A stretch of DNA of 64,000 nucleotides. It comes from Bin52 sp965213935 (GTDB taxonomy: Bacteria; Pseudomonadota; Alphaproteobacteria; Thalassobaculales; Thalassobaculaceae). A model generated the notes under the pieces. It made no database searches, was not told where the DNA came from, and worked only from the letters and a program-made list of their open reading frames with translations. Both the position numbers and the translations under genes were made by a program. The stretch spans positions 1,488,001 through 1,552,000 of the forward strand of contig CBDCAO010000012.1 of the NCBI GenBank assembly GCA_965213935.1, read 5' to 3'. Below, in pieces: positions 55,360 through 64,000 of the stretch (position 1 is the first letter of the stretch; every line of letters starts with the position of its first letter).

Positions 55360-56169
55360 ATGCCGGACGCCGCCATCAAGATCCACTCTCCGGAGGACTT
55401 CGACGGCATGCGCCGGGCCGGGCGCCTCGCGGCAGAGACGCTCGACTTCATTACACCGCATGTCCGCGCCGGCGTGACCACCGACGAACTCGACCGGCTG
55501 TGCCACCGGTTCATCTGCGATCACGATGCCGTTCCGGCCCCGCTGAACTACCGGGGCTATCCGAAGTCGATCTGCACCTCGCTCAACCACGTTGTCTGCC
55601 ATGGCATTCCCGGACCCCGGGCGCTTCACGACGGCGATATCCTCAACATCGATGTCACCGTGATCCTGGACGGCTGGCACGGTGACACCAGCCGGATGTT
55701 CACGGTTGGCGCCGTGCCGGTGAAGGCCGCAAAGCTGATCGACGTCACCCACGAATGCCTGGAACGGGGCATTGCAGCCGTGCGACCCGGCGCCCGGTTC
55801 GGTGACATCGGCCACACCATCCAGACCCACGCCGAGGCACAGCGCTGCTCCGTGGTGCGTGACTTCTGCGGCCATGGACTCGGGCGTACCTTCCACGCCG
55901 AACCCCACGTGATGCACTACGGAGCCGCGGGCACCGGGCCCGAGATGCGCGAGGGCATGTTCTTCACCATCGAGCCGATGATCAATGCCGGCAGGCACGC
56001 GGTGAAGCTCCTGTCCGACGGCTGGACCGCTGTCACCCGTGACCGGTCGCTGTCAGCCCAGTTCGAACACACCGTCGCCGTGACCAAGGACGGCCACGAG
56101 GTGTTTACACGTTCGCCGGAAGGGCTCGAAAAGCCTCCCTACCAGCCCGGCCTGACCGACACGCATTAG
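55360..56169 (+). CDS. map: Type I methionine aminopeptidase
   Basis: It removes the N-terminal Met from nascent proteins. 269 residues. Metal ligands are readable in order: NIDVTVILDGWHGDTSRMF (two Asp), GHGLGRTFHAEPHV (His), FTIEPMINAG (Glu), SAQFEHTVAVT (Glu). It starts MPDAAIKIHSPEDFDGMRRA. The stop overlaps the convergent oxidoreductase stop by 4 bases, with no room for a terminator. Confidence 0.97.
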   Translation: MPDAAIKIHSPEDFDGMRRAGRLAAETLDFITPHVRAGVTTDELDRLCHRFICDHDAVPAPLNYRGYPKSICTSLNHVVCHGIPGPRALHDGDILNIDVTVILDGWHGDTSRMFTVGAVPVKAAKLIDVTHECLERGIAAVRPGARFGDIGHTIQTHAEAQRCSVVRDFCGHGLGRTFHAEPHVMHYGAAGTGPEMREGMFFTIEPMINAGRHAVKLLSDGWTAVTRDRSLSAQFEHTVAVTKDGHEVFTRSPEGLEKPPYQPGLTDTH

Positions 56170-57152
56170 ATCCGGACCACCGCCCGTCCGCGCACGTCAC
56201 CCGCGAGAATACGCCGGCCCAGCGCCGGAAGTTCGTCAAGGGTGTGGACGGAGACCATGCCCTCGAGCCGGTCGGGCTCCATGTCCCGGGCGAGCCGGCT
56301 CCAGGCCCGGCGTCGGGGACCGGTCGGGCACATGACCGAGTCGATCCCGAGCAGCGACACACCACGGAGCAGGAACGGCAGCACCGTGGTCTCCAGCCGG
56401 TTGCCGCCGGCCAGCCCCACGGCCGCGACCGATCCACCGTATGCGATGCGGCTGAGCAGGTTGGCGAGCGTCACACCGCCGACGGAGTCGATCGCGGCGG
56501 CAAATTGCTCTCGTGCGAGCGGGCGCTCGGGCCGGGCGGCAAGTTCCGCCCGGTCGATGATTGTGGTCGCACCAAGTTCCTCGAGGTATGGGCCGAGTTC
56601 GGGCCGGCCGGTGGAGGCCGTCACCCGGTATCCCAGCCGTGCGAGCACTGTCGTGGCCACGCTCCCGACACCACCGGCAGCACCGGTGACCAGGACCTCG
56701 CCGGCATCCGGTTCGAGACCGTGCTCCTCGAGCGCCATGATCGCGAGCATGGCGGTAAACCCGGCGGTTCCGAGCGCCATGGTATCCTGCATCGAGAACG
56801 CGCCCGGAACAGGAACCAGCCAGTCCCCGTGCACCCGTGCCTTCTCGGCGTAACCGCCCCAGCGGGTCTCCCCGACCCGCCAGCCGGTCAGAACCACCTC
56901 GTCACCGGGCTCCCATTCAGGATGCGAGGACCGCTCGACGACGCCGGCAAGGTCGATGCCGGGAACGTGCGGATAGTTTCGGACCAGCCGGCCTGTCCCG
57001 CCCAGGATCATGCCGTCCTTGTAGTTCAGCGTCGAACACGCAACCCGGACCAGCACATCACCGTCCGGCAGATCCTCTTCGCTGACGGTCTCGACGGCGG
57101 CGGAAACTCCATCGTTTCCCTCGCGCAACACGAGTGCGCGGAATTCCGTCAT
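56166..57152 (-). CDS. acuI: MDR-family NADPH oxidoreductase, AcuI/YhdH-like acrylyl-CoA reductase
   Basis: 328 residues. It probably reduces acryloyl-CoA to propanoyl-CoA, which detoxifies an intermediate of DMSP or 3-hydroxypropionate metabolism; the assignment is by family resemblance. N-terminal GroES-like domain with TLNYKDGMILGGTGRLVRNY and PHVPGIDLAGVVE, then the Rossmann motif VTGAAGGVGSVATTVLARLG. AcuI-type features are VGETRWGGYAEKARV and FLLRGVSLLGIDSVMCP. It is 27 bases after the thiolase-like gene on the same strand. Confidence 0.85.
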   Translation of the reverse strand: MTEFRALVLREGNDGVSAAVETVSEEDLPDGDVLVRVACSTLNYKDGMILGGTGRLVRNYPHVPGIDLAGVVERSSHPEWEPGDEVVLTGWRVGETRWGGYAEKARVHGDWLVPVPGAFSMQDTMALGTAGFTAMLAIMALEEHGLEPDAGEVLVTGAAGGVGSVATTVLARLGYRVTASTGRPELGPYLEELGATTIIDRAELAARPERPLAREQFAAAIDSVGGVTLANLLSRIAYGGSVAAVGLAGGNRLETTVLPFLLRGVSLLGIDSVMCPTGPRRRAWSRLARDMEPDRLEGMVSVHTLDELPALGRRILAGDVRGRAVVRI

Positions 57153-57179
57153 GTCAGGCCTCCGAAGCGGGCAAACGGA

Positions 57180-58346
57180 TCAGCGCAACGGCTCGAGTAT
57201 CGACACGTAGTTGGCAACCGCGACACCTCCCATGTTGAAGATGCCGCCGAGCGTGGCGCCGGGAACCTGCATGTCTCCCGCTTCGCCGCGAAGCTGCATC
57301 GAGGTGAGCACGTGCATGGACACGCCGGTGGCACCAATCGGGTGACCCTTGGCCTTCAGCCCTCCCGACGGGTTGACCGGCAACCTGCCCTCCCTTGCGG
57401 TCACACCTTCTGCAATCACCTCCGCTCCCTTGCCCGGAGCGGCGAGGCCCATGGCCTCGTACTCGAGCAGTTCGGCTATGGTGAAACAGTCGTGGGTCTC
57501 GACCAGAGACAGGTCGTCGATGGCAAGCCCGGCGCTGTTCAGCGCACTCCCCCAGGCGCGGGCGCAACCTTCGAGTTCGGTCACGTCACGCCGCGACATC
57601 GGCAGGTAGTCATTGACCTGAGCGCGCGCGCGCAGCGCAACCGCCTTCTGGCGGCCAAGCGCGGTTTGGACATCGGTGAGCACCAGGGCCGCGGCGCCAT
57701 CGGACACCAGCGAACAGTCGGTCCGCTTCAGCGGGCCGGCAACGATCGGATTGCGGTCGGAGACCTGACGGCAGAACTCGTAGCCCAGATCCTTGCGGAT
57801 CTGGGCGTAGGGATTGCCCACCCCGTTGCGGTGGTTCTTCGCCGCAATCATGGCGAGCGCATCGCTCTGGTCACCGTAGCGCTGGTAGTACTGGTTGGCG
57901 ATCAGCGCGAATACTCCCGCAAAACCGCCCTGGATATCCGATTCCTCCTTGAGATAGCTCGCCGTCAGCAGCGTCTCTCCGACCAGGTGGCCGGGAAGAT
58001 CGGTCATCTTTTCGACCCCGACCACCAGCACCACCCGTCCGCGCCGCGCCTCCAGGAAGTCCGCTCCCTGGTGCACGGCGGCACTGCCGGTCGCACAGGC
58101 GTTCTCGACCCGGGTTGCCGGCTTGAAGCGGAAGTCCTCGGACGCCTGCAGCACCAGGCTGGAGGTGAAGGCCTGCGGCGACAGGGCGCCGCCGAAATGA
58201 CCAAGGAAGATCGCGTCGACATCGCACGGGGCAAACCCGGCATCGGCTACCGCATCCGCCGCCACCCTGGTGATCAGGCTTTCGACGTCCTCGTTCTCGT
58301 GCTTGCCGAACGGCAGGTGGGACCAGCCAACAATACAGACTGTCAT
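57180..58346 (-). CDS. SCP2-type thiolase family protein
   Basis: 388 residues from the ATG at 58346. The active-site Cys is in ATRVENACATGSAAVHQGA, with the SCP-x-type ETHDCFTIAELLEYEAMGL and VNPSGGLKAKGHPIGATGVS at the C-terminus. These are lipid-transfer-protein/thiolase family landmarks. It could cleave 3-oxoacyl-CoA or act as an acetyltransferase; specificity is unknown. Operon with the acuI-like gene. The ATP synthase b subunit gene follows upstream in transcription, 103 bases away. Confidence 0.88.
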   Translation of the reverse strand: MTVCIVGWSHLPFGKHENEDVESLITRVAADAVADAGFAPCDVDAIFLGHFGGALSPQAFTSSLVLQASEDFRFKPATRVENACATGSAAVHQGADFLEARRGRVVLVVGVEKMTDLPGHLVGETLLTASYLKEESDIQGGFAGVFALIANQYYQRYGDQSDALAMIAAKNHRNGVGNPYAQIRKDLGYEFCRQVSDRNPIVAGPLKRTDCSLVSDGAAALVLTDVQTALGRQKAVALRARAQVNDYLPMSRRDVTELEGCARAWGSALNSAGLAIDDLSLVETHDCFTIAELLEYEAMGLAAPGKGAEVIAEGVTAREGRLPVNPSGGLKAKGHPIGATGVSMHVLTSMQLRGEAGDMQVPGATLGGIFNMGGVAVANYVSILEPLR

Positions 58347-58449
58347 GGCGCTCAGGCCTCCAGGGTACGGGGGAAACGGTCGGTTCCGCCGACGCGGGAA
58401 CAGGAAGACCAAGCCTGCGCCGGCGGACGCCGGCGGTCAAGCCGCCGGA

Positions 58450-58932
58450 CTACTGCAGTCTGTCGGGCAGTTCCTCGATCGCGTCGTCGATCAGCCGGGT
58501 GCGGGTTTCCGGCGTCACAGTCTCCCGAATCAGGTGACCGGCAGCATTCACGGCAAGGTCGACCGCCATGGTGCGGACATCCTGCAGGGCCTGCGCCTCC
58601 GCCTGGGCGATGCGGTCCAGCGCCTGCCGTTCACGCCTTTCCAGCATGGCCGTGACCGCCTTCTCGGCCTGGACCCGCAGCCGTTCGGCCTCGGTCTGCG
58701 CCTGGGCAATGATCTCGCCGGCCTCGCTCTCCGCATCGCGCTGTCGACGCCGGTAGGTAGCCAGCACCGCCTGGGCGTCCTCGCGCAGTTTCTGCGCTTC
58801 TTCCAGCTGGCGCGCAATCTCGCCAGAGCGCCGGTCGAGCATCGCGGTGATCCTTGCGGTCCCCTTCCACAGCACCAGCGCCACAAAGATGACGAACGCG
58901 ATGGCAACCGCAATGTCAGCTGTAAAGCTCAT
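58450..58932 (-). CDS. atpF: ATP synthase Fo subunit b
   Basis: 160 residues. One N-terminal membrane helix (TADIAVAIAFVIFVALVLW) and a long charged coiled coil make it part of the peripheral stalk. The ATG at 58932 overlaps the b' stop in ATGA. It is the last gene of the Fo operon here; the F1 genes (atpHAGDC) are not in the window, as usual in alphaproteobacteria. Confidence 0.92.
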   Translation of the reverse strand: MSFTADIAVAIAFVIFVALVLWKGTARITAMLDRRSGEIARQLEEAQKLREDAQAVLATYRRRQRDAESEAGEIIAQAQTEAERLRVQAEKAVTAMLERRERQALDRIAQAEAQALQDVRTMAVDLAVNAAGHLIRETVTPETRTRLIDDAIEELPDRLQ

Positions 58933-59531
58933 GACCGTCCGTCCCGCGCGACCGCGGCGATGGCCCGGGTGACCGCGTCCCCGTCGGGACGCGAACCGAT
59001 CAGCCTGGCGACAGCCTCGACTGCCGCCTCGCTGGCCACGTCGCGTATGCTGTCGACAGCCCCGGCGCGCGACACGGCGATCCTCCGCTCGGCCTCGGCC
59101 ACCATTCCGGCAACCCGCATCCGGGCCGCTTCCTCCCGCTCGGCGCTCGCGCGAGCCGCGGCGTCCTGTGCCTCGCGAACCGCCGCCGCCGCCCTGGCAC
59201 GGGCCTCGGCGAGGAGAGCCTCGTGATCCGCCTGGGCCTGCGCGGCTTCCGACTGCAGAGTCTGCGCCTTGTCGAGGTCGTCGGCGATCCGTTCCTGGCG
59301 TTCTTCCAGCACCTCGAAGATCCGCGGCACCGCTATCCTGGAGACCAGGACGTACAGGACCGCGAAACTGACAACGAGCCAGAAGATCTGTGACGGGTAG
59401 GTCTGGATATCGAGCTGCGGCAGCTTGGCCCCGGAGTCACCCGCAGCCCGGGCGACGCCGGACGCAAGGGCGCTGCCGGCGAGCACCGCCGCCGCTCCCA
59501 TGTGCCGTACCCGGTCCCGGCTGATCCGCAT
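58929..59531 (-). CDS. atpF2: ATP synthase Fo subunit b'
   Basis: 200 residues. An N-terminal extension of about 45 residues precedes the membrane helix QIFWLVVSFAVLYVLVSRIA, the normal feature of alphaproteobacterial b'. The start LDIQTYPSQIFWLV is diagnostic, and VPRIFEVLEERQERIADDLD begins the coiled coil. The leader looks like a signal-type sequence (LAGSALASGVARAAG). Two different b subunits form the stator dimer in this lineage. Confidence 0.92.
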   Translation of the reverse strand: MRISRDRVRHMGAAAVLAGSALASGVARAAGDSGAKLPQLDIQTYPSQIFWLVVSFAVLYVLVSRIAVPRIFEVLEERQERIADDLDKAQTLQSEAAQAQADHEALLAEARARAAAAVREAQDAAARASAEREEAARMRVAGMVAEAERRIAVSRAGAVDSIRDVASEAAVEAVARLIGSRPDGDAVTRAIAAVARDGRS

Positions 59532-59554
59532 CGTGGATACCCTGCTCTCGGCAA

Positions 59555-59779
59555 TCAGGTGAACAGGATCAGGAACGAGATCAGCAGTGCGAACAGCGCG
59601 ATCGCTTCCGTCAGGGCAAAACCGAGAATACCGATACCGAATACTTCGCCGCGCGCCGCGGGATTGCGGGCAATCGAGGAGACCAGCGACGAAAAGATGT
59701 TGCCGATGCCGACACCGACACCGGCAAGTGCGATCACGGCGAGGCCCGCTCCGATCATCTTCGCGGCATCAAGTTCCAT
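59555..59779 (-). CDS. atpE: ATP synthase Fo subunit c
   Basis: 74 residues, two hydrophobic helices forming the proton ring. IGAGLAVIALAGVGVGIGNIF is helix 1 with the GxGxGxG-type pattern. ARNPAARGEVFG is the polar loop with the conserved RNP, and the ion-binding Glu is in FALTEAIALFALLI. A Glu here (not a Na+-type Gln/Glu set) fits a proton-driven enzyme. Confidence 0.96.
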   Translation of the reverse strand: MELDAAKMIGAGLAVIALAGVGVGIGNIFSSLVSSIARNPAARGEVFGIGILGFALTEAIALFALLISFLILFT

Positions 59780-59839
59780 GACGAGGATCCTTCCTTGGGA
59801 TTTTCCGGTTCGTTGGGAGGGATGCCCGGCTCCCGGGCA

Positions 59840-60562
59840 TCAGTGCAGGTGAATCGCGTCGTGCAGGTACAGGCAGGTCAGCACGGTGAAGACATAGGCC
59901 TGCAGGAAGGCGACCAGAATCTCGAACCCGGTCAGTGCCACCAGCAGCGCAACGGGCGCCACGCCCAGCACCCCCATCAGCACCGCAAACCCGCCGAACA
60001 CCTTCATCATGGTGTGGCCCGCCATCATGTTGGCAAACAGGCGCACCGACAGGCTGACCGGACGCACGAAGTAGGAGATGATCTCGATCGGCACCAGAAG
60101 CGGCGCCATCACCATCGGCGTTCCCGACGGCACGAACAGGGTGAAGAAGTGCAGGCCGTGACGGACCAGCCCGATGACGGTCACGCCCACGAAGACAGTG
60201 ATTGCCATCGCGAAGGTGACGATGATCTGACTGGTGAAGGTATAGGCGTAGGGGATCATCCCGAACAGGTTGCCGAACAGGATGAACAGGAACAGGGTGA
60301 AGATGAACGGAAAGTAGCCGCGACCCTCACTGCCCACGTTCTCGCGCAGCATGTTGGCGATGAATTCGTAGGAAACCTCGGCCATCGATTGCCAGCGTCC
60401 CGGCACCAGGCGGCCACTGCGCATGCTCAGCGTCAGGAACGCGGTGACGCCGATCACCGTGATCGCCATCCACATTGACGAGTTGGTGAACGACAGGTCC
60501 ACGCCGCCGACGTGCAGCGGAACCAGCGGCTTCAGCGCAAACTGTTCGACAGGTGACGCCAC
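59840..60562 (-). CDS. atpB: ATP synthase Fo subunit a
   Basis: 240 residues, five to six transmembrane helices. It provides the proton half-channels facing the c ring. The essential Arg is in RPVSLSVRLFANMMAGHTMM. ENVGSEGRGYFPFIFTLFLF and FGNLFGMIPYAYTFTSQI are typical of the family. It starts MASPVEQFALKPLVPLHVGG. Order atpI-atpB-atpE is the standard one; atpE lies 60 bases downstream. Confidence 0.95.
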   Translation of the reverse strand: MASPVEQFALKPLVPLHVGGVDLSFTNSSMWMAITVIGVTAFLTLSMRSGRLVPGRWQSMAEVSYEFIANMLRENVGSEGRGYFPFIFTLFLFILFGNLFGMIPYAYTFTSQIIVTFAMAITVFVGVTVIGLVRHGLHFFTLFVPSGTPMVMAPLLVPIEIISYFVRPVSLSVRLFANMMAGHTMMKVFGGFAVLMGVLGVAPVALLVALTGFEILVAFLQAYVFTVLTCLYLHDAIHLH

Positions 60563-60575
60563 CCGGACTTCCCTT

Positions 60576-60938
60576 CTACTCGGCCTCGTGATCGGTCCCG
60601 GTCGGCTCCCGCCGGTAGCCCAGGGCCATGCCGACGCCGGAGATCGCCCGGAACGCGTTCAACATCCCGGCCGCAGCGCCGAGCATGAAGCACAGGATCA
60701 GCAGCCAGGGCGACGTGTCGAGCCAGCGATCCAGCCCGTACCCGACCAGTGCGCCGACCCCCACGCCGGCGACAAGTTCGACGCCGGTGCGCATCGCCAG
60801 GCCCAGCATTCCCTTCGGCGGCCCGCCAGTCGGGCGACTGCGACCGGACGCTGTCCGGTCCTGTCTGCCGCGCGCCACATCAAGCCGTGCCTCCAGCTCG
60901 CGCAACGTCGGCGGCGGGGTGCCATCCGTTCCTGACAT
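60576..60938 (-). CDS. atpI: AtpI/AtpZ-type Fo assembly protein
   Basis: 120 residues from the ATG at 60938. A charged N-terminus (RELEARLDVARGRQDR) is followed by two transmembrane helices (GLAMRTGVELVAGVGVGALVGYGLD and LLILCFMLGAAAGMLN) separated by DRWLDTSPW, as in the AtpZ/AtpI family, which helps assemble the c ring. A frame reaching 61067 would cross the promoter and is rejected. Confidence 0.85.
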   Translation of the reverse strand: MSGTDGTPPPTLRELEARLDVARGRQDRTASGRSRPTGGPPKGMLGLAMRTGVELVAGVGVGALVGYGLDRWLDTSPWLLILCFMLGAAAGMLNAFRAISGVGMALGYRREPTGTDHEAE

Positions 60939-61001
60939 GTGGCCTGAGCCGACCCTCCGATCCCGGTATCCCGATCCGCGTCCTGCCGCAAAATCGCGGC
61001 C

Positions 61002-61031
61002 AACATAGGAAACCCCCATGGTGCCTGTCAA
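61002..61031 (-). promoter_or_regulatory. Sigma-70 promoter of the ATP synthase Fo operon
   Basis: On the minus strand, TTGACA (61031-61026) is a perfect -35, followed by 18 bases and TATGTT (61007-61002). It gives a leader of about 55 bases before atpI. Upstream, AAAAAATGATGTTTTTT (61070-61086) is a small A/T stem just after smc and may separate the two units. Confidence 0.65.
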
Positions 61032-61099
61032 GCCGGAACCACACCCGGTTCCCGCACTGCAAGACACTGAAAAAATGATGTTTTTTGAATGAATCGCCC

Positions 61100-64000
61100 T
61101 CAGGCTGCCGGTGCGAGCCGCCGGGCCTCGCGGATGTCGACCGACACCAGTCGACTGATGCCGCGCTCCGCCATGGTAACGCCGTAGAGACGATCCATCC
61201 TGGCCATGGTCAGGCGATGGTGGGTGATCACCAGGAACCGTGTCTCGGTTTGCCGCGCAACCTCGGCCAACAGGTCGCAGAACCGGTCGACGTTACGGTC
61301 ATCGAGCGGCGCGTCGACCTCGTCGAGCACGCAGATCGGCGATGGCGAGGTCATGAAGGCCGCGAAGACCAGGGCAAGCGAAGTCAGTGCCTGTTCGCCG
61401 CCCGAGAGCAGGGACAGCACCCGGGCGGTCTTGCCCGGCGGACTGGCGATGACGTCGAGACCCGGGCTCAGAGGGTCCGCGGTCTCGACCCAGACCAGCT
61501 TCGCGAACCCACCGGCAAACAGTCGGCGGAACACCTGACGGAAGCTGTCGTCGACCTCCGCAAAGGCGACGCGCAGGCGACGCCGCCCCTCCCGGTCCAG
61601 GACCTCGATCGCCTCGCGCAGACGCTCGACAGCGCCCGCCAGATCATCGCGTTCGTCCTCGAGTGCGTTCATCTCCGCGCGCAGTTCGCCGATCTCGATC
61701 TCGGCCCGCAGATTGACCGGCCCCATCCGGTCCCGCCGCAGACGCAGACGATTGAGACGCAGGCTGATGGCTTCGCTGTCGGCGTCCCGCTCGATCCCGG
61801 CCATGGCCGTGCACAGCTCGTCCACGGAGGTATCGAGCCGCTCCCCGATGCTCCGGCGCACCGCCTCCAGGCGGTGGTCCGCCTGCTCTTTCGCCGTCTC
61901 GACCCGTATCAGTTGCTCGCGGCTCGCCAGCGCAGCTGCTTCAGCTTCCCGGGTCGCCCGGTCAGCTGCCTCCAGCGCTGTCTCGGCGCCTGCGAGCGTC
62001 CGGTCGGCCCGGTCGTGCCGGGCACGGGCCGCTCCGATCGCACTCTCGAGCTCGGCGCTCCTGGTCTCGATCCGCTCCGGTATTCCCTCGAGTTCCTCAA
62101 GCCACTCCACGGTCTCGTCGCGACGCCCGGCCAGCGCGTCGATGCGTTCCCCGGCCTGTTCGAGGCGCCCGTTCCAGGTCCGGATGTCGGCGCCGATCTG
62201 CTCGATGCGCCCGGCGCGCTGCCGTGCCTCGATCTCGAGTTCGTCGCGAGCACGTCTCGCCTCCGCAAGCTGCTGTTCGCACCGATCGTGCTCCGCGCCC
62301 AGGCGTTCGCGTTCCTGCCGACAGACGGACAGGTCGTCGAGAGCCTCAAGCTCCGCCGCCATCGCCCGGGTTTCGGCGCGCGCCGTGGCCTGTTCGGCAG
62401 CAAGCCGCTTTGCGGAATCGGCCAGCGACTCGGCTGTCGCCGTCGCTTCGGCGTGGAACGCGGTCAGTCGGGTCTCGTGCGCACGTGCCACCTCGAGGTT
62501 TCGTCGTGCGTCCCTGAGCGCATCATGACCCGCTGTTTCGCGTGTCACCGCTTCCTTGTGCGCACGGAGGGCCTGTTCGCGTTCCCTCCCGGCCCGGATT
62601 CTTCGGTCGGCGATCGCTGCCCTGGCCGCTTCCAGTTCGGCGAGCCGCGCCCGGTTCCGCATCCGCAGGCTGGCGGCATTTTCCTGGCCCACATCCTCGA
62701 AATAGCCGTCCCAGCGCCACAATCCGCCATGCGGCGTGGTCAGCCTCTGCCCCGCCGCAAGCCGCCGCTGCAGCGACCGGGCCGTCGCGGCGTCGTCAAC
62801 AACACCGATCTGCGCAAGCCGTACTCCCATCCGGCCGGCATTTCCGACCAGCCCGGCAAGCGTCCGGGTCCCGTCGGGAAGGGCGCAGGACGCCGGGGGA
62901 TCAGGCCGCTCGACCCAGCCGCGCCGGGCCGTGCTGTCGCCCGCGGCGACCAGCGGGGCAGACAGATCGTCGCCGAGTACCGCACCCAGCGCCATTTCGC
63001 AGCCGGGCTCAACCTCAAGCCGGTCAAGCGCCGGTTCGCCGGGCAGGTCGCAGGCCAGCAACCGCCGCAGCGCGCCAGCCTCCGCCTCCACACGCGCGAT
63101 GTCGGCATCACCGGCCGCGCAGGCCGCGGCGGCGGCCTCCAGTCGATCACGCGCGTTCCGCCGGGCGGACTCCGCACTCTCCGCCGCGTCCTGAGCCTGG
63201 CCGATCGTGGTTTCAGCCGCGGCGACCTGCACACGAGCCGCGGCAAGTTCCTCGCCGGTTGACGCCGACTGCCGGACGCTCGCCTGCCGGGCCACGAGCG
63301 CCTGCCGTCGGGCAGCGAGGTCCCGCTCCCGGGTTTCGGAAATACCGAGCTGGCGCTCGAGCAGTTCGCGCCGGGCGTCAATGGTGGCGATCCGGTTCTC
63401 CAGCCCCGACAGGCGCCTCGCCACGCCATCCAGCCGGCATTCGGCTTCGTCGACCGCCTCGGCTGCACGCGACAGCTGCCTGGCTCCGGTCCAGACGGCA
63501 AGGGTACGTTCCTCGCCCGCCAGGCGCGCAAGCGCGCCTTCGGCCTCCTGCCTGAGCCCGGTCTCGCGTTCAAGGTCGTCAGCGATCTGCTGCAACCGGG
63601 TCTGTGCTGCTGCACGATCTCTCGCCAGACGGGTGCGTTCGTCGTCGATCCGGCTGCGCGCAAGTTCGAGTTCCCGGGTTTCTGTCGCCGCCCGGACCGC
63701 TGCCTCGCGCAGCGCGGGCAACACCGCATTTCTCCGTTCGCGGGTCGCGGTCTCGGTTGCAACCAGTCCGGCCGCGTCCCGGACCGCCGCCTCGCAGGCC
63801 AGGCACTGCGCCGTCTGGTCCGCATGATCCACTGCCGCCGCCTGCCACTCCAGATACAGCAGGGCCGCTTCGGCATCCCGGATCGCCTGGCCGAGGCTGC
63901 GGTACCTGCGGACCTCGCGCTCCTGTTGCCGGAGCCCGTCGAGCCGCTGCGCGAGCCCGGTGAGCCGATCACCGACCCGTTCGAGATTGGCATGCGAGTG
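61100..64000 (-). CDS. smc: Chromosome segregation ATPase SMC, N-terminal part outside the window
   Basis: Condensin-like ATPase that compacts and segregates chromosomes. The frame is open to base 64000, so at least 966 residues lie here. Seen from the window edge: coiled coil 1 (NLERVGDRLTGLAQRL), a long Arg/Glu/Ala coiled coil, the hinge (around residues LEVEPGCEMALGAVLGDD and AGLVGNAGRMGVRL), coiled coil 2, and the C-terminal ATPase half with the signature LLSGGEQALTSLALVFAAF and Walker B ICVLDEVDAPLDD. The Walker A lobe must be past the window end. Next to atpI in the same direction, but with its own downstream promoter. Confidence 0.95.
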   Translation of the reverse strand, partial: HSHANLERVGDRLTGLAQRLDGLRQQEREVRRYRSLGQAIRDAEAALLYLEWQAAAVDHADQTAQCLACEAAVRDAAGLVATETATRERRNAVLPALREAAVRAATETRELELARSRIDDERTRLARDRAAAQTRLQQIADDLERETGLRQEAEGALARLAGEERTLAVWTGARQLSRAAEAVDEAECRLDGVARRLSGLENRIATIDARRELLERQLGISETRERDLAARRQALVARQASVRQSASTGEELAAARVQVAAAETTIGQAQDAAESAESARRNARDRLEAAAAACAAGDADIARVEAEAGALRRLLACDLPGEPALDRLEVEPGCEMALGAVLGDDLSAPLVAAGDSTARRGWVERPDPPASCALPDGTRTLAGLVGNAGRMGVRLAQIGVVDDAATARSLQRRLAAGQRLTTPHGGLWRWDGYFEDVGQENAASLRMRNRARLAELEAARAAIADRRIRAGREREQALRAHKEAVTRETAGHDALRDARRNLEVARAHETRLTAFHAEATATAESLADSAKRLAAEQATARAETRAMAAELEALDDLSVCRQERERLGAEHDRCEQQLAEARRARDELEIEARQRAGRIEQIGADIRTWNGRLEQAGERIDALAGRRDETVEWLEELEGIPERIETRSAELESAIGAARARHDRADRTLAGAETALEAADRATREAEAAALASREQLIRVETAKEQADHRLEAVRRSIGERLDTSVDELCTAMAGIERDADSEAISLRLNRLRLRRDRMGPVNLRAEIEIGELRAEMNALEDERDDLAGAVERLREAIEVLDREGRRRLRVAFAEVDDSFRQVFRRLFAGGFAKLVWVETADPLSPGLDVIASPPGKTARVLSLLSGGEQALTSLALVFAAFMTSPSPICVLDEVDAPLDDRNVDRFCDLLAEVARQTETRFLVITHHRLTMARMDRLYGVTMAERGISRLVSVDIREARRLAPAA

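Noticed and set aside
56244..58655. An 803-codon frame antisense to the acuI-like and thiolase genes
   Set aside because: It spans three confident minus-strand genes and shows no recognisable domain; codon-bias artefact.
61070..61086. AAAAAATGATGTTTTTT as an intrinsic terminator of smc
   Set aside because: It is only a six-pair A/T stem with no GC stem before the T-run; too weak to call, mentioned only with the atp promoter.
61085..63262. A 725-codon plus-strand frame opposite smc
   Set aside because: It mirrors the smc coding sequence, which carries clear ATPase and coiled-coil motifs.

Overview
The window is a 64 kb stretch of a GC-rich alphaproteobacterial chromosome, most like Rhodospirillales or a relative (inference). 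The signs are the block lapA-trpF-trpB-trpA-accD-folC next to trxA and addA, the atpI-atpB-atpE-b'-b operator of an F-type ATP synthase with two different b subunits, hrcA beside dnaK-dnaJ, and a GTP cyclohydrolase II with a degenerate N-terminal half. Genes are densely packed, with many 4-base start/stop overlaps and frequent GTG starts.

Layout. 1-2.1 kb: 3' part of addA. 2.2-3.1 kb: a decayed IS21-family element abutting a solo right end of an IS605-type (TnpB) element. 3.4-10.7 kb: hmgA and trxA, then the opposite-strand block lapA-trpFBA-accD-folC. 10.9-17 kb: heat-shock block (grpE, dnaK, dnaJ, hrcA) with an antisense-overlapping DUF1848 gene. 17-23.2 kb: tRNA-Gln, a methyltransferase, a metallo-beta-lactamase-fold hydrolase, a TnpB remnant, a response regulator, an alpha/beta hydrolase, ribA and a frameshifted HD-domain gene.

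23.4-36.8 kb is the most interesting region. A leftward operon encodes a small AtzG-like protein, an AtzE/GatA-type amidase, a second amidase resembling Rhodococcus enantioselective amidase, and a complete urease set (UreE, UreF, fused UreA-UreB, UreC, UreG, UreD). Across a roughly 630-base divergent control region, a rightward operon encodes a five-gene urea/amide-type ABC importer whose binding protein has a Tat signal. UreC keeps all nickel ligands, but the flap Cys is Ala and one substrate-loop segment has diverged. Together these genes look like a system that imports a nitrogenous amide or ureide and strips its nitrogen. The substrate may not be plain urea.

37-49.8 kb: a threonine-aldolase-type PLP enzyme, tRNA-Pro, a 977-residue FAD/Fe-S dehydrogenase followed by serine-glyoxylate aminotransferase, a fused peptide-ABC ATPase, polyprenyl diphosphate synthase, DUF2007, a TrmN6-like methyltransferase, an acyl-CoA dehydrogenase with a two-subunit ThDP decarboxylase, and a VTT membrane protein. 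49.8-50.8 kb: an internally deleted tnpB whose right end is preserved. 50.9-58.3 kb: DUF2333, an NTF2-like protein, acnA, map, acuI-like and thiolase genes. 58.4-64 kb: the ATP synthase Fo operon and the 3' part of smc, which runs off the window.

Three degenerate IS605/TnpB traces share a right end of about 62 bases that would correspond to the 3' part of an omega-RNA, each followed by a different flanking sequence. No CRISPR array, rRNA or prophage was seen.
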